A stretch of 64,000 nucleotides of DNA from CALKJU01 sp035326425 (GTDB taxonomy: Bacteria; Pseudomonadota; Alphaproteobacteria; Geminicoccales; Geminicoccaceae): positions 1-64,000 of the forward strand of contig DAOLFG010000002.1 in assembly GCA_035326425.1 (NCBI GenBank), given 5' to 3'. The position numbers were made by a program, and so were the translations under genes. The notes under the pieces are model-generated. The model was not told where the DNA came from and did no database searches. It worked only from the letters and a program-made list of their open reading frames with translations. This document shows positions 39,819-48,166 of this stretch, in pieces; the stretch's first letter is position 1; every line of letters begins with the position of its first letter.

Positions 39819-41765
39819 CTACTGCGCCATCACGCCGAACTTGCGCTGCACCCAGTCGAGCAGCAGCTCGAGGCCGTTGTCCTGGCGCACGGCCGGCCGC
39901 GGCTGCGGCATCGGCTCGGCCGCCGCGACCTGCGGTGCCGGCGCTGGCGTGGTCTGCATCACCTCGCGCCAGATCTTGCTGGGCAGCCCGCCGCCGGTGA
40001 CGTTGCGCATCGGCCGGTCGTCGTCGTAGCCGATCCACACCCCCATCACGAGCCGCTCGTCGAAGCCGACGAACCAGGCGTCGCGATTGTCCTGCGTCGT
40101 GCCGGTCTTGCCGGCGACCCGGCGGTCGGGCAGCGCCGCCGCCCGGCCGGTGCCTTCCGACACCACCGCCCGCAGCATGCCGCCCATCTGGGCCGCCACG
40201 GTCGGCGCCAGCACGCGCACCTCGGTCGGGCGGTAGCGGTAGAGCACGGTGCCCCTGGCATCGGTGACCGACTCCACCGACCAGGTCGGCCGGCGCATGC
40301 CGCCATTGGCCAGGGGCAGGTAGGCGCCGGTCAGCTCGAGCACGCCGACCTCGGCCGTGCCCAGCGCCAGCGACGCCACCGCCGGCAATGGCGAGGCGAT
40401 GCCGAGCCGCCGGGCGGTCGCTGCCACCTCCTTCGGCTGCACCGCCTCGCCCAGCCGCACGGCGGCGGCGTTCATCGACATCGCCAGCGCCTGGGTCAGG
40501 CTCACCGTGCCGTGGTAGCGGCCGTCGATATTGGCCGGCCGCCAGCCCTTGACCTGCACCGGCGCGTCCTGGATCGCCGCCGCGGGCGTCCAGCCCTGCT
40601 CGAGCGCGGTCAGGAACACGAACGGCTTGAAGGCCGAGCCCGGCTGGCGGCGGGCGTTGACGGCGCGGTTGTAGGGGCTCTGGCCGTAGCTCCGGCCGCC
40701 CACCAGCGCCCGCACCGCGCCGTCCCCGTCGAGCACGACCGCGGCGGCCTCCAGCCCCGCCCTGGCCGGCAGGAGCTTGCGCACGGCCGCTTCGGCCGCG
40801 AGCTGCAGCTTCGGATCGAGGGTGGTCCGCACCACGAGGTCGCGCGTCGGCTTGCCGAGGTCGCGGGTGAGGCCCTCCAGCACCCAGTCGACGAACCAGC
40901 CGCCGATCTGCACGGGCTCCGACAGCTTCGCCGGCCGGGCGCGCGCCGCCACCGCCTCGCGCTCGTCGATCACCCCCTGCTCGGCCATCACCGCCAACAC
41001 GGTGGCGGCGCGCTCGCGCGCGAGGTCGAGGTCGCTGGCGGGCGAGTAGCGCGACGGGGCCTTGAGCAGCCCGGCGATCACGGCGGCCTCGGACAGCCCG
41101 ACCTCGGCCGCAGTCTTGCCGAAATAGCGCTGCGACGCCGCCTCGACGCCGTAGGCGCCGGCGCCGAGATAGACGCGGTTCAGGTAGAGGGTGAGAATCT
41201 GCTCCTTGGTGAGGCGCGACTCCAGCCAGATCGCCAGCACGAGCTCCTCGAGCTTGCGGCCCCAGCTGCGCTCGTGCGTGAGGTAGAGGTTCTTCGCCAA
41301 TTGCTGGGTGATGGTGCTGCCGCCCTCGACCGTGCCGCCGGCCCGGAGATTGGCCCAGGCGGCGCGCAGGATGCCGGTGGGATCGACCCCGGAATGGTCC
41401 CAGAACCGCCTGTCCTCGATGGCGATCACCGCCTTTGGCAGCCAGGGCGACATCTGGTCGAGGCGCACGAACGGCCGGCCGGCACCACCGCGCTCCGCCA
41501 AAATGCCGCCATCGGCTGCCAATACCTTGACGCGGACTTGCTGGGCCTCGCGGAACAGCTCGTCGGTATCGGGCAGCCGCGGCGCATACCAGACGAACAG
41601 CGCCACCCAGCCGACCAGGATCAGCAGCACGCCGGAGACCGCCAGCCTCGTCAGAAGGCCGGCCGAGCGGCGCCGCGGACGCTCGGGCGGGCCCGGCGCG
41701 CGGCGCTGCGGCCGCGGCTGGCTGCGGGCTTGGCCGCGAATGGGACGACGCTGCTGTCCGCTCAT
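39819..41765 (-). CDS. PBP1A-family bifunctional penicillin-binding protein
   Basis: A 648-residue peptidoglycan synthase. A basic, proline/arginine-rich cytoplasmic tail of about 38 residues precedes one transmembrane helix (39-60). The GT51 glycosyltransferase domain shows IEDRRFWDHSGVDP and GGSTITQQLAKNLYL. The transpeptidase domain has SAFKPF (catalytic Ser-x-x-Lys), the SMN motif and KTGTT. The start at 41765 is chosen because a longer frame has no homology. A typical OB-fold insertion is short. It polymerises and crosslinks peptidoglycan, and its stop is 5 bases from the convergent small membrane protein. Confidence 0.95.
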   Translation of the reverse strand: MSGQQRRPIRGQARSQPRPQRRAPGPPERPRRRSAGLLTRLAVSGVLLILVGWVALFVWYAPRLPDTDELFREAQQVRVKVLAADGGILAERGGAGRPFVRLDQMSPWLPKAVIAIEDRRFWDHSGVDPTGILRAAWANLRAGGTVEGGSTITQQLAKNLYLTHERSWGRKLEELVLAIWLESRLTKEQILTLYLNRVYLGAGAYGVEAASQRYFGKTAAEVGLSEAAVIAGLLKAPSRYSPASDLDLARERAATVLAVMAEQGVIDEREAVAARARPAKLSEPVQIGGWFVDWVLEGLTRDLGKPTRDLVVRTTLDPKLQLAAEAAVRKLLPARAGLEAAAVVLDGDGAVRALVGGRSYGQSPYNRAVNARRQPGSAFKPFVFLTALEQGWTPAAAIQDAPVQVKGWRPANIDGRYHGTVSLTQALAMSMNAAAVRLGEAVQPKEVAATARRLGIASPLPAVASLALGTAEVGVLELTGAYLPLANGGMRRPTWSVESVTDARGTVLYRYRPTEVRVLAPTVAAQMGGMLRAVVSEGTGRAAALPDRRVAGKTGTTQDNRDAWFVGFDERLVMGVWIGYDDDRPMRNVTGGGLPSKIWREVMQTTPAPAPQVAAAEPMPQPRPAVRQDNGLELLLDWVQRKFGVMAQ

Positions 41766-41973
41766 GCCTGGACTGTCGATCTCACCGGATTGGAAATCCC
41801 GTCGCGACACGGGATCCACATCCTGGTTTCATACCGTGGCGGCAGGACACGCCTCAATATGATTGTGGCCGGCCACTCGGATCGCCGCGGAACCTGAGGT
41901 TTTACGTCAAGTCGAGCCCGTGGCCGCCGAGCTGGCTGCCGCAGGCGGTCGCGTGATATGGCTGACGTCCTGG

Positions 41974-42576
41974 ATGAGCACCGACATTCCGGCCGTGATC
42001 CTGGCGGGCGGGCGGTCGCGCCGCATGGGCGGCGGCGACAAGCCCCTGCTGGCGCTCGACGACCAGACGATGCTCGAGCACGTGGTGGCGGCGCTGGCAC
42101 CGCAGGTCTCGGCGCTCGCCCTCAACGCCAACGGTGATCCGGCGCGGTTCGCGAGATTCCGCCTCCCGATCGTCGCCGACAGCGTAGCCGGTCTCCCGGG
42201 CCCGCTCGCCGGCGTGCTCGCCGGCATGGAATGGACGATCGCGTGTTTCCCGAATTCGCCACGAGTTCTGACCGTCGGGGGAGACATGCCGTTCCTGCCG
42301 GCCGATCTGGTGAGCCGGCTGGCCGGCGCCAGCCGTTCCGGCATCGTCTGCGCCGCCTCGGCCGGTCGCCTCCATCCCATCGTGTCGCTCTGGCCCGTGG
42401 CGCTGGCGCCGGCGTTGCGGCGCGCTCTGGACGAGGGAGTGAGGAGGGTGGCCGACTTCGCCGCCGGCCATGCTTGCACGATTGTCGAATTTCCCGTGCG
42501 CGAGGTCGACCCCTTCTTCAACGTCAACCGCCCGGACGACCTCGCTTCGGCCCGACGTCACCTCGATCGGGCCTAG
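41974..42576 (+). CDS. mobA: molybdenum cofactor guanylyltransferase MobA
   Basis: A 200-residue nucleotidyltransferase that joins GMP to molybdopterin. It has the Rossmann-like start AVILAGGRSRRMGGGDKPLL and the metal-site GGDMPFLPADLV. The late segment VDPFFNVNRPDDL is typical. ATG 41974 is chosen as the last start before homology; an in-frame GTG at 41953 is possible. It is divergent from PBP1A over about 200 bases in which I see no gene. It shares a CTAG stop overlap with the convergent secreted-protein gene. Confidence 0.94.
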   Translation: MSTDIPAVILAGGRSRRMGGGDKPLLALDDQTMLEHVVAALAPQVSALALNANGDPARFARFRLPIVADSVAGLPGPLAGVLAGMEWTIACFPNSPRVLTVGGDMPFLPADLVSRLAGASRSGIVCAASAGRLHPIVSLWPVALAPALRRALDEGVRRVADFAAGHACTIVEFPVREVDPFFNVNRPDDLASARRHLDRA

Positions 42577-42890
42577 ACGTAGGGCCCGTCGGGGCCGGCC
42601 GGCAGATTCTCCCAGCGTATCCCCTCGGCCACGATGCAGCTGAGCCCGGCGGGGGTCGTCAGCACCACCGTCCAGGTCTCGCCGGTCTTGGACGCGAAGA
42701 TCTGCATCAGTGTCCCGTCCTGCTGCAGACCATAGGCCACCGGCTTCTCCGAGAAATCGGTGCTCAGCAGACGGGCGATTTCCTTGGGCGCGTGGCACCC
42801 CGCCGACTGTTCGTCCGCGCGCGCAGGGGTCGTTGCCATCAACGCTGCGGCGGCGGCCACGATACCGAGCATCATGAGCTTGCGGATCAT
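42573..42890 (-). CDS. small exported protein of unknown function
   Basis: A 105-residue protein with a clear signal peptide cleaved near TPARADEQ at residue 26. The mature part contains one conserved-looking pair of cysteines (SAGCHAPKE, LSCIVAEG), and the middle QDGTLMQIFASKTGETWTVVLTTP looks like a beta-sheet sensor. I do not recognise a named family. The Met 42890 start is chosen because it begins the signal peptide; the longer frame to 42950 lacks support. It is convergent with mobA and stands alone. Confidence 0.75.
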   Translation of the reverse strand: MIRKLMMLGIVAAAAALMATTPARADEQSAGCHAPKEIARLLSTDFSEKPVAYGLQQDGTLMQIFASKTGETWTVVLTTPAGLSCIVAEGIRWENLPAGPDGPYV

Positions 42891-43017
42891 TGGCTTCCTC
42901 CGGGAAAGCTCTCGGCGAGATCGACTCGCCTGCTTCAAGGAAGTCGCCAATGCTCCGGAGGTTCCCGGAAGTCGATTTGGGCTTGACTGTTGCGGTGCGA
43001 CACGCCCGCGCCGGGCT

Positions 43018-44181
43018 TCAGCCCAGGCGGTCGATCACCGCCACGATGCGCCGGGCCGCCTCCTCGACCTCCTCGGTGCGACGGGCGAAGCACAGGCGAA
43101 AATGCGCCTCGTTGCCGGGGCCGAAGGTGTAGCCGGGTGCTATGCCCACCTTGGCCTCGGCCAGCACGCGCCGGGCGAAGGCGAGCCCGTCGCCCACACC
43201 CTCGATACGCGGGAAGGCATAGAAGGCGCCGGCCGGCGCCGCCAGGCGAACCCGTGGATGGCTGCCCAGGACCTCCATCATCACGTCTCGGTTGCGCCGG
43301 CAGCGGGCGACGAACTCGGCGACGAACGGCTCGCCGTCGTCGAGTGCGGCGATGCCGCCATATTGCGCGAAGGCGGTGGAGCCGGTGTTGCTGCACTCGG
43401 CCAGCACCGACATGGTCTCGGCCATGCCCGACGGCGTGATCATCCAGCCCAGCCGCCAGCCGGTCATCGCCCAGGCCTTGGAGAAGCCGTTGAGCACGAA
43501 GACCGGCTCGGTCGGCTCGGCCAGGGTCAGGAAGGAAGGCGCCGGGTCGGACCCGTCGAAGACGTTGCGGTGGTAGACCTCGTCCGAGATCAGGCCGAGG
43601 CCGTGCCTGCGGCACAGCTCCAGCAGCGCCCTGCCCTCGTCCGGGGTCATGATCCACCCCGTCGGGTTGGAGGGCGAATTGACGTAGACGGCGCGGGTCT
43701 TCGGCCCGATCGCCGATGCCACGGCATCGAGGTCGAGATGCCAGCGGTCGGCCCCCTCCATCAGCCGCACCGGCACCGAGCGGGCACCAGCGATCTTCAC
43801 CACCGTGTCGATGTTGGGCCAGTTCGGCCCGATCACCACCACCTCGTCGCCCTGGCGCAGCATGCACTGGGCCGCCAGCAGCACCGTCAGCATGGTCGAG
43901 CCGGGCGAGGTGATGCGGTCGGGATCGAGGTCGATGCCGTAGATCCGCCGGTGGTAGCGGTGCAGCGCCTGGCGCAGCGGCGCGTGGCCGCGGGTGTAGG
44001 AGTAGAAGGTCTTGCCGCCGTCGAGCGCCGCCTTGGCGGCGTCGCGGACGAAGGCCGGCGTCACGATGTCGCTCTCACCGAACCACAAGGGGATGACCTC
44101 GGGATCGTCGAGGGCGCCGACGGCGATCTTGCCGATGCCGCTGAGCTCGAGGGCGGAAATCTCGGGACGAATCACGGACAA
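43018..44181 (-). CDS. pyridoxal phosphate-dependent aminotransferase (class I/II)
   Basis: A 387-residue fold-type I aminotransferase. It has YSYTRGHAPLRQALHRYH, the NSPSNPTGW signature, and the PLP-binding lysine in LNGFSKAWAMTGWRLGW. The C-terminal small domain includes FARRVLAEAKVGIAPGYTFGP and the substrate-Arg segment FRLCFARR. It resembles aspartate aminotransferase relatives and succinyl-diaminopimelate or alanine-type enzymes; the substrate is uncertain. It lies 12 bases downstream of tusA, in the same orientation. Confidence 0.92.
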   Translation of the reverse strand: MSVIRPEISALELSGIGKIAVGALDDPEVIPLWFGESDIVTPAFVRDAAKAALDGGKTFYSYTRGHAPLRQALHRYHRRIYGIDLDPDRITSPGSTMLTVLLAAQCMLRQGDEVVVIGPNWPNIDTVVKIAGARSVPVRLMEGADRWHLDLDAVASAIGPKTRAVYVNSPSNPTGWIMTPDEGRALLELCRRHGLGLISDEVYHRNVFDGSDPAPSFLTLAEPTEPVFVLNGFSKAWAMTGWRLGWMITPSGMAETMSVLAECSNTGSTAFAQYGGIAALDDGEPFVAEFVARCRRNRDVMMEVLGSHPRVRLAAPAGAFYAFPRIEGVGDGLAFARRVLAEAKVGIAPGYTFGPGNEAHFRLCFARRTEEVEEAARRIVAVIDRLG

Positions 44182-44193
44182 GGGGCTTGCTCC

Positions 44194-44421
44194 TCAACCA
44201 CGCCGCTCGATGACGAACACCAGCTCCGGCCCGGCGACACTACTCTCGACGAGACGATCACCGCTCGCTTCGCACAAGGCGGCGATGTCGTCGATGGCCT
44301 TGCGGTCGGTCGCCAGCAGCCGCAGGCGCTGGCCCCTGCCCATGCCGAGGAGCGCCTTGCGTGCCTTGAGCAGGGGCAACGGGCAGCTCAGGCCACGCGT
44401 GTCCACCGTCCGTTCGGCCAT
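44194..44421 (-). CDS. TusA-family sulfurtransferase
   Basis: A 75-residue cytoplasmic sulfur carrier. It has the family motif RGLSCPLPLLKARKAL with the conserved CPxP cysteine at residue 13, and the typical strand-helix pattern LLATDRKAIDDIAALCEASG. TusA proteins pass sulfur to tRNA thiolation, molybdopterin or other acceptors. mobA and mobB lie within 2.5 kb, which makes molybdenum cofactor sulfur delivery an attractive but unproven role. It starts divergently from mobB, 72 bases away. Confidence 0.9.
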   Translation of the reverse strand: MAERTVDTRGLSCPLPLLKARKALLGMGRGQRLRLLATDRKAIDDIAALCEASGDRLVESSVAGPELVFVIERRG

Positions 44422-44493
44422 GTTCCAAGCAGTCCGGGCCTATGATAGAGCCGCGCCGAAACTAGCGCCGTGCGGCAATCGAGGCGAGGCGGG

Positions 44494-45033
44494 ATGAGCG
44501 AGCGGGGCCGGCCACAGCCGGTGATCGGCGTGGTCGGCTGGAAGAACAGCGGCAAGACGACGCTGGTGGTCCGGCTGGTCGAGCACCTGACGGCGAAGGG
44601 GCTGACGGTGTCGACCGTCAAGCACGCCCACCACGCCGTCGATCCCGACGCTCCGGGCAAGGACAGCCGGCGCCACCGCGAGGCCGGGGCGCGCGAGGTG
44701 ATGCTGGCCACCGCCAGCCGGTTCGCGCTCTTCCACGAGCATCGCGGCGAGCGGGAGCCGCCGCTCGACGAGCTGCTGGCGCGCATGCAGCCGGTCGACC
44801 TCGTCGTGGTGGAGGGCTTCAAGCGCTTCGCCTACCCCAAGATCGAGACGCACCGGGCCGAGCGGCGCACGCCGCTGCTGGCCGGCGAGGATCCCACGAT
44901 CGTCGCCGTCGCCTCGGACGAGCCGCTGGACGGCTCGCCCGTGCCGGTGCTGGATCTCGACGACATTCCCGCCATCGCCGGCCTGATCATGGGCCGGCTC
45001 GGGCTGCGCTGGCCCGATCACGCCGCAGGTTGA
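44494..45033 (+). CDS. mobB: molybdopterin-guanine dinucleotide biosynthesis protein MobB
   Basis: A 179-residue P-loop protein that assists MobA. Walker A is GVVGWKNSGKTTLVVRLVEHL. HAHHAVDPDAPGKDSRRHREAGA is the conserved MobB segment, and LVVVEGFKRFAYPKIE follows. ATG 44494 is preceded by GAGGCGAGG; a GTG at 44470 is a weaker alternative. Its stop overlaps the TTGA next to the oxidoreductase start. mobA is 2.5 kb away on the same strand. Confidence 0.94.
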   Translation: MSERGRPQPVIGVVGWKNSGKTTLVVRLVEHLTAKGLTVSTVKHAHHAVDPDAPGKDSRRHREAGAREVMLATASRFALFHEHRGEREPPLDELLARMQPVDLVVVEGFKRFAYPKIETHRAERRTPLLAGEDPTIVAVASDEPLDGSPVPVLDLDDIPAIAGLIMGRLGLRWPDHAAG

Positions 45034-45035
45034 GC

Positions 45036-46175
45036 ATGGAAAGCTTCGACGTCATCGTCATCGGCGGCGGCATCGCCGGCGCCTCCTCGGCCGCGGCCCT
45101 GGCCGAGAGCCGGCGCGTGCTGCTGCTCGAGCGCGAGAGCCAGCCGGGCTATCACACCACCGGCCGCTCGGCGGCGCTGCTGACGCCGTTCTACGGCAAT
45201 GCCACGGTGCGGGCGCTGAACCATGCCGGCGGCCGCTGGTACAGGGACCCGCCGCAGGGCTTCGCCGACGTGCCGCTGCTAGGCCCGCGCGGCGAGCTTT
45301 ATGTCGGCCGTGCGGAGGATCGCGACCTCGTCGAGGAGGAGGCCGACAAGGCGAGACTGGCCGGCGCCAGGGCCGAGCTGCTCGACGGCGATGCCGTCCG
45401 AGCCATCGTGCCGTCGCTGCGCCCGGAATGGTCCGCCCATGGCTGGTACGATGCCAGCGCGATGGACATGGAGGTCGGCGCCATCCTGCAGGGCTTCCTG
45501 CGCCAGCTCCGCCATCGCGGCGGCACGGTGCGTACCGATGTCGAGGTGCGAGCGCTCGGCCGTGGCGGCGAGGGCTGGATCGTTGCGACGCCGGCAGGCG
45601 AAGCCTCGGCGCCGGTGGTCGTCGATGCTGGCGGCGCCTGGGCCGACACGGTGGCGGGCCTCGCCGGGCTCTCGCCGCTGGGGATCGAGCCGAAGCGGCG
45701 CACCGCCATCATCGTCGATGCCCCGGCCGGCCGGGATTCCCGCCGCTGGCCCGGCACCGCCGACGTGCGCGAGACCTGGTACTTCAAGCCCGAGGCCGGC
45801 AAGCTGATGTGCTCGCCGGCCGACGAGACCCCGTCCGAGCCCTGCGACGCCCAGCCCGAGGAGCTGGACATCGCCATCTGCGTCGACCGCGTCCAGCAGG
45901 CGGTCGACATCGAGATCCGCCGCATCGAGCACAGCTGGGCCGGGCTGCGCTGCTTCGCGCCGGACCGCACGCCGGTGGCGGGCTTCGACCCGCGGGCCGA
46001 AGGCTTCTTCTGGCTGGCGGGCCAGGGCGGCTACGGCATCATGACCGCGCCGGCGCTGGCGGCGATCGCCGGCCACCTGATCACCGGCGCGGCCCTGCCG
46101 GCCTGGATGGGCGAGCACGATCTCGATGCGCTGGCGCCCGGGCGGCTGCTGGCGGCGACCCCTCCGCCCACCTGA
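45036..46175 (+). CDS. FAD-dependent oxidoreductase (DAO/glycine oxidase-like)
   Basis: A 379-residue flavoenzyme with an N-terminal FAD-binding motif VIVIGGGIAGASSAAALAE and YHTTGRSAALLTPFYG, then a middle catalytic region. The late GQGGYGIMTAPALAAIAG is the flavin loop of the DAO family. A possible TTG start at 45030 would overlap the mobB stop; ATG 45036 is preferred. There is no signal peptide. Such enzymes oxidise D-amino acids or other secondary amines or hydroxy acids; the substrate is unknown. Another DAO-type gene lies at 50 kb. Confidence 0.88.
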   Translation: MESFDVIVIGGGIAGASSAAALAESRRVLLLERESQPGYHTTGRSAALLTPFYGNATVRALNHAGGRWYRDPPQGFADVPLLGPRGELYVGRAEDRDLVEEEADKARLAGARAELLDGDAVRAIVPSLRPEWSAHGWYDASAMDMEVGAILQGFLRQLRHRGGTVRTDVEVRALGRGGEGWIVATPAGEASAPVVVDAGGAWADTVAGLAGLSPLGIEPKRRTAIIVDAPAGRDSRRWPGTADVRETWYFKPEAGKLMCSPADETPSEPCDAQPEELDIAICVDRVQQAVDIEIRRIEHSWAGLRCFAPDRTPVAGFDPRAEGFFWLAGQGGYGIMTAPALAAIAGHLITGAALPAWMGEHDLDALAPGRLLAATPPPT

Positions 46176-46230
46176 AACGGGCTCGTCGTTAGCCGGCCGT
46201 TCATCTGTCCTGTGGGATGTTGCGGCCCCC

Positions 46231-48108
46231 ATGGACAGGATCGTCATCTGGCTCCTGGCGGCTCTCGGTGCCGGTGCGGCGCTCGTCGTCGCGGTGCCCG
46301 GCCTCGTCGTGATCGGCGGCATGATGCTGCTGATACCCGGCCTGGTCCTCCTCGTCCTGCCCACGGCGTTCGTCTGGGCGTCGCTGCTCGCCGTCGCCTG
46401 GTGGCTGTTCCGGCTGATCCTCGAGCGAAAGCCCGCCGCCGTGGCGGCTCTCGGATGTGTCGCGGCCCTGCTGTGGCTAGCACCCAAGGCGAGCTCGCGG
46501 GCGAGCCAGATGCGGCTGGACGCCGCGACCTCGGCCCCGGACGTCATGCCGGCGGAGGCCGTTCCGCTGGCCGGCGACGTCCTGGTCTCGGTCCCGCGGC
46601 TCGGCCAGCAGCGCCTCGACGCGGCGACGGTGCGCGGCAGTCCGGCAGAGACGGCGAGCCGCCCCTGGGTGTGCGACGCGCTCTGCGCCGCCCTGCTCGC
46701 CACGCCCGGCGTGCGCAGCGTCACCGTCGACGCGCATGGCGATGGTGAGCGGCCGGGATCGCGCACCGGGCATGCACGCACCTTCCGGCTGGTGCCGAAG
46801 GAGGAATGCCCCGGGGAGACGATCCGGCCCGAGAACCCCGGCGGCCTGGACCTCGATCGGCCGCAGCCGCCGCCGGGCCCCCGGCTGGCGGGACTGCTGT
46901 CGGCGCAGGCGGAATGGGATCTCCGGCTGTCGACGCGCGACTGCATCGTCGCCGGGCCGGCCCGCGAAGCCTTCGATTTCAGCATCCTCCTGCTGCGCTA
47001 TTCCGACGGGGCGGCCTCGTCGACACGCCGGCCCACGGACGACGACTGGTCGTTGCGGCCCCTGCCGGTGAGCGTCGAGCGCATCGTGCTGAGCGATGCG
47101 GACGGCCGGGTCGTGCTGCGCAAGACCCTGGCGACGACGCGAGCGCTCGCCAGCCCGCTGCATGTCGGCGCGCAGGGCGGCCTCGAGAACTTCCGGTTCC
47201 AATGGGGACGCACCGAGCTTTCCAACGGCACGCGCTACGAGCGGCTGCGCCCTCACGCCCTGCTCGATCGGCTCACGAGCCTCCACACCACGGCCGACGA
47301 GCGGGCCATCGTCGAGGCCGCCCGGGCGAGGCTGGCCCGGATGGTCGATGATCCGGCCGTGGGCGCGGAGGATCCGGGCTTCGACCTGCTGGCGCCCTGG
47401 TTCGCCAGCTTCGACCGCCCCGCTGCTACGATCTCGGCCGCCGACCGGGAGCTGCTGCGGCGCCTGATCGCCGACGGGCGGATCACCGACTTCCCGCATC
47501 TCTACGCCCCGGTCCGGGCGATGGGCCCGGACGCGGTCGTCCTTCGTCCGGCCATCGGCAAGCGGCTGGCCGAAGCCGACCCGCCAGGCCCCTGGATGAA
47601 GACGTTCGCCGCACAGCTCGAGCGCATGCCCGCCGGCACGTTCGCGACCACCACGCCCTTGGAGCAGGCGATCCTCGCCGATCCGTCGCGGCGGCTCTAT
47701 GCCGGCGGCCTGATCGTCCGCCAGGCCGACAGGGGCGAGGCAGCCGTGCCCCTGCTCGTCGAGATCATGCGGAGCCACTGGGCGCGGCTGCGCGCACCCG
47801 GGCGAAAGGCCTGGAGCAATGACGACATGCTCGCGATCGACGCGGCCCGCCGCGCCTTCTGCGTGCTGGGACCGCAGGCCGCCGCTGCCCTGCCGGCCAT
47901 CGACGAGATGACGACGAGCGGCCTGATCGGCCCGAACACCCTCGATCGGAGCGAGTGGCAGTTGATGCTGGCCCGCATGGGCCGACCGGTCGAGAGCATC
48001 GCCAAGCCCGACAACCGCTCGGGCACGGACGAGAGCTTTCACACGGCCCTGCGCCGGCAGCTCGACGGGTTCGATCCCGAGAGGCACTGCCGGGCGGAGT
48101 GGATGTAG
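46231..48108 (+). CDS. unrecognised protein with N-terminal membrane region and large alpha-helical C-terminus
   Basis: A 625-residue protein that I do not recognise. Residues 4-85 contain three or four hydrophobic helices. Residues 90-220 hold an extracytoplasmic-looking segment with VTVDAHGDGERPGS and paired cysteines (VCDALC). The rest has helical stretches that resemble HEAT-like repeats (AVPLLVEIMRSHWARLRAPG, AAAALPAIDEMTTSG). The ATG at 46231 begins the first helix. It lies between an oxidoreductase gene and rimO with short gaps and has no operon partner that hints at function. Codon use matches that of its neighbours. Confidence 0.75.
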   Translation: MDRIVIWLLAALGAGAALVVAVPGLVVIGGMMLLIPGLVLLVLPTAFVWASLLAVAWWLFRLILERKPAAVAALGCVAALLWLAPKASSRASQMRLDAATSAPDVMPAEAVPLAGDVLVSVPRLGQQRLDAATVRGSPAETASRPWVCDALCAALLATPGVRSVTVDAHGDGERPGSRTGHARTFRLVPKEECPGETIRPENPGGLDLDRPQPPPGPRLAGLLSAQAEWDLRLSTRDCIVAGPAREAFDFSILLLRYSDGAASSTRRPTDDDWSLRPLPVSVERIVLSDADGRVVLRKTLATTRALASPLHVGAQGGLENFRFQWGRTELSNGTRYERLRPHALLDRLTSLHTTADERAIVEAARARLARMVDDPAVGAEDPGFDLLAPWFASFDRPAATISAADRELLRRLIADGRITDFPHLYAPVRAMGPDAVVLRPAIGKRLAEADPPGPWMKTFAAQLERMPAGTFATTTPLEQAILADPSRRLYAGGLIVRQADRGEAAVPLLVEIMRSHWARLRAPGRKAWSNDDMLAIDAARRAFCVLGPQAAAALPAIDEMTTSGLIGPNTLDRSEWQLMLARMGRPVESIAKPDNRSGTDESFHTALRRQLDGFDPERHCRAEWM

Positions 48109-48166
48109 CGAGCCGCGCTGCCGCACCCCCTGTGAGCTCCAGGCTGGAAGCGTTATATGCGCGCCC

